From contig NZ_CP094469.1 in NCBI RefSeq assembly GCF_023347295.1, forward strand, positions 2,666,001 through 2,730,000: 64,000 nt of DNA. The letters are read 5' to 3'. Shown piece after piece: positions 16,543 through 23,835 of the stretch; position 1 is the stretch's first letter, and the number at the start of each line of letters is the position of its first letter. Source of the DNA: Faecalibacterium sp. I3-3-33 (GTDB taxonomy: Bacteria > Bacillota > Clostridia > Oscillospirales > Ruminococcaceae). The position numbers and the translations under genes are program-made. A model generated the notes under the pieces. The model was given only the letters and a program-made list of their open reading frames with translations, made no database searches and had not been told where the DNA came from.

Positions 16543-16800
16543 ATGGCACAGATCAGTGTTCGCGTAGATGATGCTGTGAAGCATGAAGCAGAACAGACCT
16601 TTGACGAGATCGGTCTGAGCATGAACACGGCTATCACGATCTTTCTCAAGGCCTGCGCCCGGGAAAAGCGCATTCCGTTCGAGCTGACCGCAGACCCCTT
16701 TTATTCCTCTGCCAATCAGCGTTATCTGGAAGGCATCATGCGGGATGTGCGCAGCGGCAAGGCGCATTTTGCCCCGCATGATCTCATCGAGGAAGCCTGA
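16543..16800 (+). CDS. RelB/DinJ-family antitoxin
   Basis: The start is ATG 16543 with AGGAGG eight bases upstream; an in-frame GTG nine bases earlier overlaps that site. The 85-residue protein shows the ribbon-helix-helix ISVRVDDAVKHEAEQ and LGLSMNTAITIFLKAC-like core of RelB/DinJ, here IGLSMNTAITIFLKAC, and PFEL shortly after. The C-terminal part should bind and block the toxin, whose start codon shares one base with this stop codon. Confidence 0.9.
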   Translation: MAQISVRVDDAVKHEAEQTFDEIGLSMNTAITIFLKACAREKRIPFELTADPFYSSANQRYLEGIMRDVRSGKAHFAPHDLIEEA

Positions 16801-17063
16801 TGCGGCTGCTGTGGGAGGATCGCGCATGGGAGGATTATCTTTATTGGCAGATGCAGGACAAAAAGACATTGAAACGCATCAACGCGCTGATCAAAGATAT
16901 CGCCCGCAACGCCTTTGACGGCATCGGCAAGCCGGAACCGCTGCGCGGTACGCTCAGCGGCTGGTGGAGCCGCCGTATCGATGATGTGAACCGCATCGTT
17001 TACTACGAAGAAAACGGCATTGTGTTTATCGTTTCCTGCCGCGGACATTACGATGACACCTGA
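16800..17063 (+). CDS. yoeB: YoeB/Txe-family mRNA interferase toxin
   Basis: The 87-residue protein matches YoeB in length and motifs: WEDRAWEDYLYW at the start, the basic KRINALIKDIARN, GIGKPEPLRG with the Glu of the active site, SRRIDDVNRIVY with the catalytic Arg, and CRGHYDD with the His-Tyr end. YoeB cuts mRNA at the ribosome. It is translationally coupled to the antitoxin (TGATG). The usual YoeB partner is YefM, while the partner here is RelB/DinJ-like. Confidence 0.92.
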   Translation: MRLLWEDRAWEDYLYWQMQDKKTLKRINALIKDIARNAFDGIGKPEPLRGTLSGWWSRRIDDVNRIVYYEENGIVFIVSCRGHYDDT

Positions 17064-17081
17064 CAGCAGCTGCTGTATCTA

Positions 17082-17125
17082 AAAAAGGACACCGGACAGC
17101 CCGCGGGCTGTCCGGTGTCCTTTTT
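17082..17125. terminator. Bidirectional terminator between yoeB and murC
   Basis: A perfect 44-base palindrome, AAAAAGGACACCGGACAGCC plus its complement, serves the two convergent genes and has T5 on both strands. Confidence 0.93.
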
Positions 17126-17134
17126 AAAATAAAC

Positions 17135-18520
17135 TTACTGATCCTTTTCCACCATCATCTTGCTGGCTTTATAGATATCGCCGCAGCCGAGGGTGATGAC
17201 CAGATCGCCGGGCTGGGCGTTCTGCTTGACCCAGTCGGCGGCTTCCTGCAGGCTGTTCACCAGCACAGAACCGGGGATCTGCGCTGCCAGCTTTGCGCTG
17301 GTAATGGTGGGGTCGTTGGGCTCGCGGCTGCCCATGATGGGGGTCAGCACCGTGATGTCCGGGATCTTGAGCACATCCACAAAGTCGTTGAACAGCATCT
17401 TGGTGCGGCTGTATGTAAACGGCTGGTGGACGGCGATCAGACGCTTATAGCCCATCTCCTTGGCAGTGTTCAGGGTGGCGCGCAGCTCGGTGGGGTGGTG
17501 AGCGTAGTCATCAATGACCAGCGCACCGTTGCACTCGCCGTACACCTCAAAGCGGCGGCCTGCACCCTTGAAGTTCAGGGCAGCCTCGGCGCACTGCTCG
17601 GCGCTCAGGCCCACAAAGCGGCACACGGCGCACATGGCCAGTGCATTATAAATATTGTGGCGGCCGGGCACGGACAGGCGGATGCGGGTGGTGTCGGTGG
17701 TGTTCCACTCCTTCAGGTCAAACTCGAAGAAGCCGGGCTTATACTCATTGATGTTGACAGCGCGGTAGTCGCCGTGGTTGTCGATGGCAAAGGTGCGCAC
17801 CCGGCGGTCCAGCGTGTACATCACGTCCATGGTGTTCTTGTCGTCGGCGTTGGCAAAGATCATGAACTGGGTCATCAGGGCAAAGCGCTTGAAGGCGAAC
17901 TTCAGCTCGCCCATGCTGCCGTAGTAGTCCAGATGGTCGTTGTCGATGTTCAGCACCACGGACAGATAGGGGGTCAGCTTCAGGAAGGTCTCGGCGAACT
18001 CGCAGGCCTCGATAACGATATCATCGCCCTTGCCAGCCTTGCCGTAGCCGTTGATGAGGGGCAGCTTGCCGCCGATGACGGCAGAGGGGTCGCGGCCTGC
18101 CAGTTCCAGCGCAGTGGTGATCATGGAGGTGGTAGTGGTCTTGCCGTGGGTGCCGGACACGCAGATGCTCTGCTTGTACAGGCGGCTCACATAGCCCAGC
18201 AGCACGCTGCGCTCCACGGTGGGAATGCCGTAGGAGGCGGCTGCGTTCAGCTCCACGTTGTCCTTGGAGATGGCGGCAGAGTACACCACCATGTCCGCGC
18301 CGACAACGTTATCCGCATTGTGGCCAAGGCTGACCTTCACGCCCATCTCCCGCTCGTAGCGGATGATGCTGCCGTCCAGCACATCGCTGCCGGACAGCTC
18401 GTAGCCCTTGGCGGCCAAAATCTGGATCAGCGGGTACATTCCGCTGCCGCCGCAGCCGATAAAATGGATCTTCTTTACATGGTCCAGCAGATGCTGGCTA
18501 TAATCCGAGTACATGAACAT
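17135..18520 (-). CDS. murC: UDP-N-acetylmuramate--L-alanine ligase
   Basis: The 461-residue enzyme adds L-alanine to UDP-MurNAc in cytoplasmic peptidoglycan synthesis. The N-terminal Rossmann part has HFIGCGGSGMYPL, the ATP loop is VSGTHGKTTTTSM (about residue 108), and ALEL..., CEFAETFL, NIDNDHLDYYG and IDDYAHHPTE follow as expected for MurC. I chose ATG 18520 because GGAGGAG lies nine bases upstream; an in-frame TTG 18 bases earlier lies inside that ribosome site. It lies alone, away from the other mur genes. Confidence 0.95.
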   Translation of the reverse strand: MFMYSDYSQHLLDHVKKIHFIGCGGSGMYPLIQILAAKGYELSGSDVLDGSIIRYEREMGVKVSLGHNADNVVGADMVVYSAAISKDNVELNAAASYGIPTVERSVLLGYVSRLYKQSICVSGTHGKTTTTSMITTALELAGRDPSAVIGGKLPLINGYGKAGKGDDIVIEACEFAETFLKLTPYLSVVLNIDNDHLDYYGSMGELKFAFKRFALMTQFMIFANADDKNTMDVMYTLDRRVRTFAIDNHGDYRAVNINEYKPGFFEFDLKEWNTTDTTRIRLSVPGRHNIYNALAMCAVCRFVGLSAEQCAEAALNFKGAGRRFEVYGECNGALVIDDYAHHPTELRATLNTAKEMGYKRLIAVHQPFTYSRTKMLFNDFVDVLKIPDITVLTPIMGSREPNDPTITSAKLAAQIPGSVLVNSLQEAADWVKQNAQPGDLVITLGCGDIYKASKMMVEKDQ

Positions 18521-18701
18521 AGTAAGGCTCTCCTCCAAATATTAACGGCTGCAGCGCAGACCGATTCCTTCCAAATATGGGGACACACTCTTATTATATA
18601 ATTTTTGCAGCATAAAATAAACAGGTAAGGCCGAATTTTCGGAAAGAACCATAAAGTTTTAGTGAATTTTGTGATATGTGTACAACAAAATCCCGGTAGT
18701 A

Positions 18702-19898
18702 TTACTTTGCCCGCCGCCGCAGGATCTCGTCCAGAATGGCATCGGCCACGTCTGCCTTGCTCATCAGAGGCAGCTCCCGTGTGCCGTCCGGGGTGATGAA
18801 GGTGACCACGTTGGTGTCCACCCCAAAGCCTGCACCGGCCACCTTGAGGTTGTTGGCCACCACCATGTCCAGATTTTTCTTGGCAAGCTTCGCGGAAGAG
18901 TTTTCCACAAGGTCCCGGGTCTCCATGGAAAAGCCGCACAGGAACTGGTGGGTCTTGCGGGGGCCGATGGTGCCAAGGATGTCCTCGGTGCGCTCCACCG
19001 GGATGGAAAGGTCGCCTTCCTTCTTTTTGATCTTATCATCTGCCACAGTGGCGGGGCGGTAGTCCGCCACGGCAGCGGCCATGATGAGCACATCGGTGGT
19101 GTCAAAGCGGTCAGTCACTGCCTCGTACATCTGCCGGGCGGTGGTCACCGGCACATCGGTGGTGAACTTGACCGGCGGCAGCGCGGTCTGCCCGTGGATC
19201 AGGGTCACTTCGGCGCCCCGCATGGCGGCGGCGCGGGCAAGGGCGTAGCCCATCTTGCCGGTGGAGTGGTTGGTCAGGTAGCGCACCGGGTCCAGCGCCT
19301 CCTGCGTGGGGCCGGCGGTCACCGCGATGCGCAGCCCTGCCAGATCCTTCGGGCGGGCAATGGCGTGCAGAATGTGCTCGATCAGCACTTCTTCCTTGGG
19401 CAGGCGTCCGCTGCCCACATCCTTGCAGGCCAGCACACCGCTTTCGGAGGGGATGACGGTAAAGCCGTACCGCTCCAACGTGGCAAGGTTATCCTGCGTG
19501 ATGGGGTTTTCCAGCATGCCGGTGTTCATGGCGGGAGACACAAGCTTCGGGCACTTAGCGGCCAGCACCACGGTGGTAAGCATATCGTCCGCAATGCCGT
19601 GCGCCATCTTTGCGATCACGTTGGCGGTGGCGGGAGCTACAAGGATCACATCCGCTTTTTTTGCCAGCGAGATGTGGGTGACCTCAAACTTGAAATCCCG
19701 GTCAAAGGTGTCCACCATGCACTTGTGGCCGGTCAGGGTCTCAAAGGTGAGAGGGGTGATGAACTGGGTGGCATTTTGGGTCATGATGACCTCCACATCC
19801 GCACCCAGCTTGCGCAGTGCACTGGCCACATTGGCCATCTTATAGGCGGCAATGCCGCCGCTCACGCCCAGCAGGACGCACTTGCCGTTCAGATCCAT
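18702..19898 (-). CDS. coaBC: Bifunctional phosphopantothenoylcysteine decarboxylase/synthetase
   Basis: The 398-residue protein begins with the FMN decarboxylase half (CoaC, to about 175): GVSGGIAAYK, the active-site His in FEVTHISLAKKAD, APATANVIAKMAHGIADD and the substrate-recognition SPAMNTGM. The synthetase half (CoaB) has TAGPTQEALDPVRYLTNHST, MAAAVADYRP and the K-x-K-K loop KIKKKEG. It performs the second and third CoA steps. ATG 19898 has GGGAGG at a suitable distance. It is divergent to coaX, the first step, so the two units form a CoA locus. Confidence 0.95.
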   Translation of the reverse strand: MDLNGKCVLLGVSGGIAAYKMANVASALRKLGADVEVIMTQNATQFITPLTFETLTGHKCMVDTFDRDFKFEVTHISLAKKADVILVAPATANVIAKMAHGIADDMLTTVVLAAKCPKLVSPAMNTGMLENPITQDNLATLERYGFTVIPSESGVLACKDVGSGRLPKEEVLIEHILHAIARPKDLAGLRIAVTAGPTQEALDPVRYLTNHSTGKMGYALARAAAMRGAEVTLIHGQTALPPVKFTTDVPVTTARQMYEAVTDRFDTTDVLIMAAAVADYRPATVADDKIKKKEGDLSIPVERTEDILGTIGPRKTHQFLCGFSMETRDLVENSSAKLAKKNLDMVVANNLKVAGAGFGVDTNVVTFITPDGTRELPLMSKADVADAILDEILRRRAK

Positions 19899-19947
19899 GG
19901 TTCGTTTACCTCCCGGAAAAACAGTTCTTTTCCACATATCTTACCTT

Positions 19948-20024
19948 AGTATAATGCAAAACTTCCACCAGCACAACAAAATCTTTGCCGGGAACTTGTA
20001 TCCTGCGCAAAAATGCGGTAAAAT
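19948..20024. promoter_or_regulatory. Divergent promoters of coaBC and coaX
   Basis: For coaBC (minus) TTGTGC and TATACT are 17 bases apart (19971-19976, 19948-19953). For coaX (plus) TTGTAT and TAAAAT are 17 bases apart (19996-20001, 20019-20024). The two -35 boxes are about 20 bases apart, so one regulator could act on both. Confidence 0.6.
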
Positions 20025-20082
20025 ACGCTTGACAAAGAGCAAACCGGTTCTTTTCTTTTATATTGAAAAGGAAAACAGAATT

Positions 20083-20973
20083 ATGATCTTAGCCATTGAT
20101 ATAGGCAACACCACCGTCGCCCTTGGGGGCATCCGGGACGGACGTGTATGCTTTGTGGCGCGCATGGACACGGTGCGCACCCGCACGGCTGCGGAATATC
20201 GTGCCGAAATGGATAAAATTTTTGCGCACCGCCGCCACCCGGAGCGTCCCATGCGCTTTGAAGGCGCGGTGCTTACCAGCGTAGTGCCCCAGATCACCGG
20301 GGCACTGGCCGAGTGCGCCCGTCACTACACCGGCAAAAAGCCGGTCATCATTTCGCCGGACATCCGCACCGGGCTGACCATGGGGGTGGACGAGCCCCGC
20401 GCCGTGGGCAAGGACAGGCTGGTGGATGCCGCCTACGCGGCGGCAAACTTTCCGCTGCCGGTCGTCACGGTAGACCTTGGCACCGCCACTACCTTTAATG
20501 TGGTGGACAAGGATCGGGTATTCCGGGGCGGCGTGATCTGCCCCGGCCTTTCCACCGGGCTGCGCGCACTGGGCGAGCGCTGTGCCCAGCTGCCGCAGGT
20601 GCATCTGGGCTCCCCGAAAAAAGCCATCGGCACCAATACCGAAAGCTGTATGCTATCCGGCTCGGTGCTGGGCACCGCCGTGCTCATCGACGGCATGGTG
20701 CAGCGCATTGAGGAAGAGCTGGGCTGCCCGGCTACGCTGGTGGTCACCGGCGGTCTGGCAAAGTACGTCACCCCGCTGTGCCGTCATCCCCTGACCTATG
20801 ACCCCGAGCTGCTGATGAAGGGGCTGGCACTGCTGTACCAGCTGAACGCCCCGCAGGAGCACGGCCGCAGCCATGGCGGCGGCAGACACTACGGTCAGCA
20901 GGGACGCCCCCGGGCAAAGCACCCGTACCCCAACCGCCGCACCCGCCGCGAGCCGGAGGCGCTGGTAGGCTGA
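20083..20973 (+). CDS. coaX: Type III pantothenate kinase
   Basis: The start at ATG 20083 gives 296 residues. The motifs are ILAIDIGNTTVALGG (phosphate 1), GVDEPRAVGKDRLVDAAYAA with the Gly-x-Asp-Arg-type segment, TVDLGTATTFNVVD (phosphate 2) and VTGGLAKYV (adenosine). It phosphorylates pantothenate, the first step of CoA synthesis, and is not feedback-inhibited by CoA in known members. The last 40 residues form an extra Arg/His/Gly-rich basic tail (HGRSHGGGRHYGQQGRPRAK), which is not usual for the family. Confidence 0.94.
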   Translation: MILAIDIGNTTVALGGIRDGRVCFVARMDTVRTRTAAEYRAEMDKIFAHRRHPERPMRFEGAVLTSVVPQITGALAECARHYTGKKPVIISPDIRTGLTMGVDEPRAVGKDRLVDAAYAAANFPLPVVTVDLGTATTFNVVDKDRVFRGGVICPGLSTGLRALGERCAQLPQVHLGSPKKAIGTNTESCMLSGSVLGTAVLIDGMVQRIEEELGCPATLVVTGGLAKYVTPLCRHPLTYDPELLMKGLALLYQLNAPQEHGRSHGGGRHYGQQGRPRAKHPYPNRRTRREPEALVG

Positions 20974-21000
20974 GGGAACAAGAGGATAAGGGAGAGCATT

Positions 21001-21984
21001 ATGAAACTGGGCATTCTTGGCACGGGTAAGATCGTGCAGGAATTTTTGCCATGGCTTGTGGAGCACACGCCGTTTACTGTGCAGGCGGTGTGCAGCACCC
21101 CGCGCTCGGCGGCAAAGGCCGCAGAGCTGTGTGCACAATATCAGATCCCGCAGCACACCACCAATTACTTTGAACTGCTGCAATGGGTAGACGCGGTCTA
21201 CATCGCCGTGCCCAACTTGCAGCACGCCCGCTACGCCCGGGTGGCGTTGGAAGCGGGTAAGCACGTCATTGTGGAAAAGCCCATGGCGGTGACCGCCGCC
21301 GAGACCGAGGAACTGGCTGCGCTGGCACAGCGCAAGCGGCTGTTCCTCTTTGAGGCGATCACCACCCAGTACCAGCCCAACTACGCAAAGCTCCGGGAGC
21401 TGCTGCCCCGGGTGGGTACAGTGCGTATGGTACAGTGCAGCTTCAGCCAGTATTCCAGCCGGTACGATGCCTTTTGCGCCGGGCAGACCCCGCCGGTGTT
21501 CGACCCGCTGTGCGCGGGCGGTGCACTGATGGACTTGGGCGTGTACAACGTCAGCTACATCGTGGGTCTGTTCGGTGAGCCCAACAAGGCGGTGTATGCC
21601 GCCAACATGGAGCGCAATATCGACACCAGCGGTGTGCTGATGATGGATTACAGCGGCTTCAAGGCGGTAAGCCTTGCCGCCAAGGACTGCGCAGCTCCTG
21701 CCCGCTGCATCATTCAGGGCACAAAGGGCTATATTCTGCAAAAATCCACCCCGAACTACTGCGGCGGCGTGACCTTCCATCCCAACGAGGGCAAGGAGGA
21801 GCACTATAACCTGAACGGAGACCGTCCCCGGCAGGCGGCAGAGTTCGAGGCCTTTTACCGCGCCATGACCACCGGAGACCAAGAACTGTGCACCCGGATG
21901 CTGGACACCAGCATCGCGGTGAGCCGGGTCCTCACGGTGGCGCGCCGCAGCGCCGGGGTGCGCTTCCCCGGTGACAGATTCTAA
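21001..21984 (+). CDS. Gfo/Idh/MocA-family NAD(P)-dependent oxidoreductase
   Basis: The 327-residue protein has the Rossmann start LGILGTGKIVQEF, the conserved VEKPMAVT with the catalytic-region Lys-Pro (about residue 93), AVYIAVPNLQHARYA, and the C-terminal alpha/beta domain with GGALMDLGVYNVSY. The substrate is probably a sugar, inositol or similar polyol but is not predictable. It starts 27 bases after coaX with an AAGGGAGA ribosome site and may be co-transcribed with it. Confidence 0.9.
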   Translation: MKLGILGTGKIVQEFLPWLVEHTPFTVQAVCSTPRSAAKAAELCAQYQIPQHTTNYFELLQWVDAVYIAVPNLQHARYARVALEAGKHVIVEKPMAVTAAETEELAALAQRKRLFLFEAITTQYQPNYAKLRELLPRVGTVRMVQCSFSQYSSRYDAFCAGQTPPVFDPLCAGGALMDLGVYNVSYIVGLFGEPNKAVYAANMERNIDTSGVLMMDYSGFKAVSLAAKDCAAPARCIIQGTKGYILQKSTPNYCGGVTFHPNEGKEEHYNLNGDRPRQAAEFEAFYRAMTTGDQELCTRMLDTSIAVSRVLTVARRSAGVRFPGDRF

Positions 21985-22124
21985 CGCATTTTTCTCTGGA
22001 ACACGCCCTGACAACTACGCGCTTCCAAAGATTTGAAGATTCACCTAAAACCCGCACAGAGCGGGCAGGTTTGCGCCGTATCCGACAACAAAGGGCGGAA
22101 CGGCAGCAGGAGGAAAACTGAATT

Positions 22125-22724
22125 ATGAAGAATACCAATACGAAGACCTTGACTCGTGTGGCCCTGCTGGTGGCCATTGAACTGGTGATGAAGCTTGTCG
22201 GTCTGGGCAGTGTGCCCATGGGCCCGCTGTACATGAGCTTTCTCACCCTGCCCATCGCCGTGGGTGCCATCACCATGGGTCCCGCTGTGGGCGCGCTGCT
22301 GGGCGGCGTGTTCGGCGCTGTGAGCTTCTACGATGCCATCACCGGCGCTTCTGCCATGACCGGCGCACTGTTTCAGGTCAGCCCGCTGAACACCTTTATC
22401 CTGTGCGTGGGCATGCGTGTGCTCATGGGTCTGTGCTGCGGCCTGATCTTCCAGGCGCTGCGGAAGCTGGACAAGTCCCGCACCTGGAGCTACATCCTCA
22501 GCGCCATGACCGCACCCGCCCTGAACACCCTGTTCTTCATGGGCTACATCGTGCTGGCCTTCTACGGCTGCGACTATGTGCAGAATCTGGTGTCCGTCAA
22601 GGGCGCTGCCAACCCCTTCATGTTCGTTGTGCTGCTGGTTGGCGTGCAGGGCGTAGCCGAATTTCTGGTGTCCGGCATTCTGGGCGGCATCGTCGCCCGC
22701 GCCGTGGCAAAGTTCCTGAAGTAA
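22125..22724 (+). CDS. ECF transporter S component, possibly for pantothenate
   Basis: The 199-residue, six-helix membrane protein has the typical ECF S-component start (LTRVALLVAIELVMKLVG with an Ala-rich first helix for docking to the T subunit) and GPLYMSFLTLPIAVGAITMGP. It should bind a vitamin and use a shared EcfA/A'/T module encoded elsewhere. The location three genes after coaX suggests pantothenate (PanT-like), which is inference by neighbourhood only; riboflavin or another vitamin is possible. AGGAGG lies ten bases before the start. Confidence 0.82.
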   Translation: MKNTNTKTLTRVALLVAIELVMKLVGLGSVPMGPLYMSFLTLPIAVGAITMGPAVGALLGGVFGAVSFYDAITGASAMTGALFQVSPLNTFILCVGMRVLMGLCCGLIFQALRKLDKSRTWSYILSAMTAPALNTLFFMGYIVLAFYGCDYVQNLVSVKGAANPFMFVVLLVGVQGVAEFLVSGILGGIVARAVAKFLK

Positions 22725-22782
22725 GCCCGGCTGCGCACCATGTCAGGGCGGCGCATCCGTGTTTAGAATAGAAAAATGAATG

Positions 22783-22813
22783 CTCCTCCGGCAACCCGCC
22801 GGGGGAGTTTTTT
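22783..22813 (+). terminator. Terminator after the ECF S-component gene
   Basis: CTCCTCCGGC and GCCGGGGGAG pair around AACCC (one G-T pair) and TTTTTTG follows. Confidence 0.85.
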
Positions 22814-22831
22814 GTTGGAAACGGCTCCAAT

Positions 22832-22884
22832 ATCCTCCCTGTGAAAATGCAATGCCGGAGCGTCCGCAGACGCTCCGGCATTGC
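22832..22884 (-). repeat. TGCG-loop hairpin element, copy A
   Basis: On the minus strand the arms GCAATGCCGGAGCGTC and its exact complement (16 base pairs) enclose TGCG. ATTTTCACAGGGAGG follows. It lies 40 bases after the holin stop codon, in the same orientation. Its arms differ from the other copies (30.4, 44.7, 57.8, 62.5 kb) while loop and 3' flank are shared. Confidence 0.85.
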
Positions 22885-22923
22885 CCTATTCACAAAAATA
22901 TCGTCCCGTCTGCCCGGCGGCTT

Positions 22924-23178
22924 TTACTGCTTTTCCCTCAGCTGTTCCAGATAGCCATCGGCCTTGATAGCTTCCGGGGTGAAGGAGTTATTCTTCCACC
23001 AGCCCACAAGGGCGGCGGTCACGGTCAGGCCGGTGGTCACCAGCTGTTCCACGGTGGCACTCTCGATTGGCAGCATGGGCTTGCCGCAGGCGCTCAGCAC
23101 CTGATTGGTCAGTGCCAGTGCCAGCGCAGCCGTGCGCGCCAGTGTGGCGGCAGAAATTTTGCAATGGGTATCGTTCAT
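22924..23178 (-). CDS. Phage-type holin
   Basis: The 84-residue protein has two predicted membrane segments (about residues 12-30 and 45-61) and ends with GWWKNNSFTPEAIKADGYL, characteristic of the SPP1/phiLC3-like holin families that form membrane pores for endolysin release. It is the last gene of a minus-strand phage-like cassette, five bases after the preceding small membrane protein gene. Confidence 0.88.
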   Translation of the reverse strand: MNDTHCKISAATLARTAALALALTNQVLSACGKPMLPIESATVEQLVTTGLTVTAALVGWWKNNSFTPEAIKADGYLEQLREKQ

Positions 23179-23182
23179 AGGT

Positions 23183-23401
23183 TCAGTTCCTCTCTTTCTC
23201 TAAATCTGCGATGCGGTGGTTTGCCACCTTCATCTGTTCTTCTAGAATGGGTACGCGGCGGGCAAAGTTGTTATGCTCCCGCACCTCCCGGGTCAGTTCC
23301 TCCAGCTTGGTGTCGGTCACCGCTTGGCTTTTTCCGTTGGCGATCAGCACGCCGATCAGGGTCACCGCGCCTGCGATGATGGCCGAGATGATGCTTGTCA
23401 T
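23183..23401 (-). CDS. Small phage-type membrane/coiled-coil protein
   Basis: A 72-residue ORF starts at ATG 23401 with GGAGGGGG upstream. It has one N-terminal membrane helix (SIISAIIAGAVTLIGVLIA) and then a charged coiled coil (TKLEELTREVREHNN and onward). This layout is that of XhlA/BhlA-like proteins that act with holin and endolysin. The longer upstream open frame overlaps the endolysin gene and is not real. Confidence 0.8.
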   Translation of the reverse strand: MTSIISAIIAGAVTLIGVLIANGKSQAVTDTKLEELTREVREHNNFARRVPILEEQMKVANHRIADLEKERN

Positions 23402-23406
23402 CGCGC

Positions 23407-23820
23407 TCACCCCCTCCACCGGGCTTTGTCTGCCCGGGTATCCACGTGCACCCAGCCGGTAGTTCTGCCCGCCTTGACGGGGTAGCGTCCCACGCCGCCC
23501 CAGTCCGGCATCAGGCTTTCGGTGTAGGCGGCCACGTCCTCCACGCTCACGTCCTCCACCCGGATGTCTGCCGCCCGGCCCAGCAGATGCTGGCTGCTCT
23601 TGGCACCGCCCACGGCCGCATTGTGCGCTGCCGTCCGGTACCCGCTGGTAATGGTCACCGGCTTCCCAAAGTGCTCCCGGATACACTGGAGCACCACGGT
23701 CAGCACCTCGTCCACCATAACGGTGTCGGTGCCGTCCTGGCAGCGCAGCTCCCGCACCTTAAAGTCCGGTGCAAGGCGGCGGTTACCGTCTTTGGTAAGG
23801 CTATACTGCTTAATCGCCAT
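23407..23820 (-). CDS. Peptidase M15-type endolysin (D-Ala-D-Ala carboxypeptidase fold)
   Basis: The 137-residue protein has the zinc-site motifs of M15 peptidases: SSQHLLGRAADIR with His and Asp (about residues 76-87) and GWVHVDTR with the second His (about 121-128), plus TSGYRTAAHNAAVGG upstream. It would cleave peptide stems of peptidoglycan. There is no cell-wall-binding domain. It sits between the fibre genes and the holin genes, as in phage lysis modules. Confidence 0.9.
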   Translation of the reverse strand: MAIKQYSLTKDGNRRLAPDFKVRELRCQDGTDTVMVDEVLTVVLQCIREHFGKPVTITSGYRTAAHNAAVGGAKSSQHLLGRAADIRVEDVSVEDVAAYTESLMPDWGGVGRYPVKAGRTTGWVHVDTRADKARWRG

Positions 23821-23835
23821 AGTTCACATCCTTTC

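Noticed and set aside
12383..16549. A 1388-codon open frame on the minus strand
   Set aside because: It is the antisense of the MMPL and heptad-repeat genes, His/Gln/Gly-rich, and has no family motifs; the plus-strand genes have clear domains and ribosome sites.
22849..22884. Hairpin taken as a plain terminator
   Set aside because: There is no T-run after the stem in either direction, and loop and flanks are shared with four other copies, so it is listed as a repeat element.
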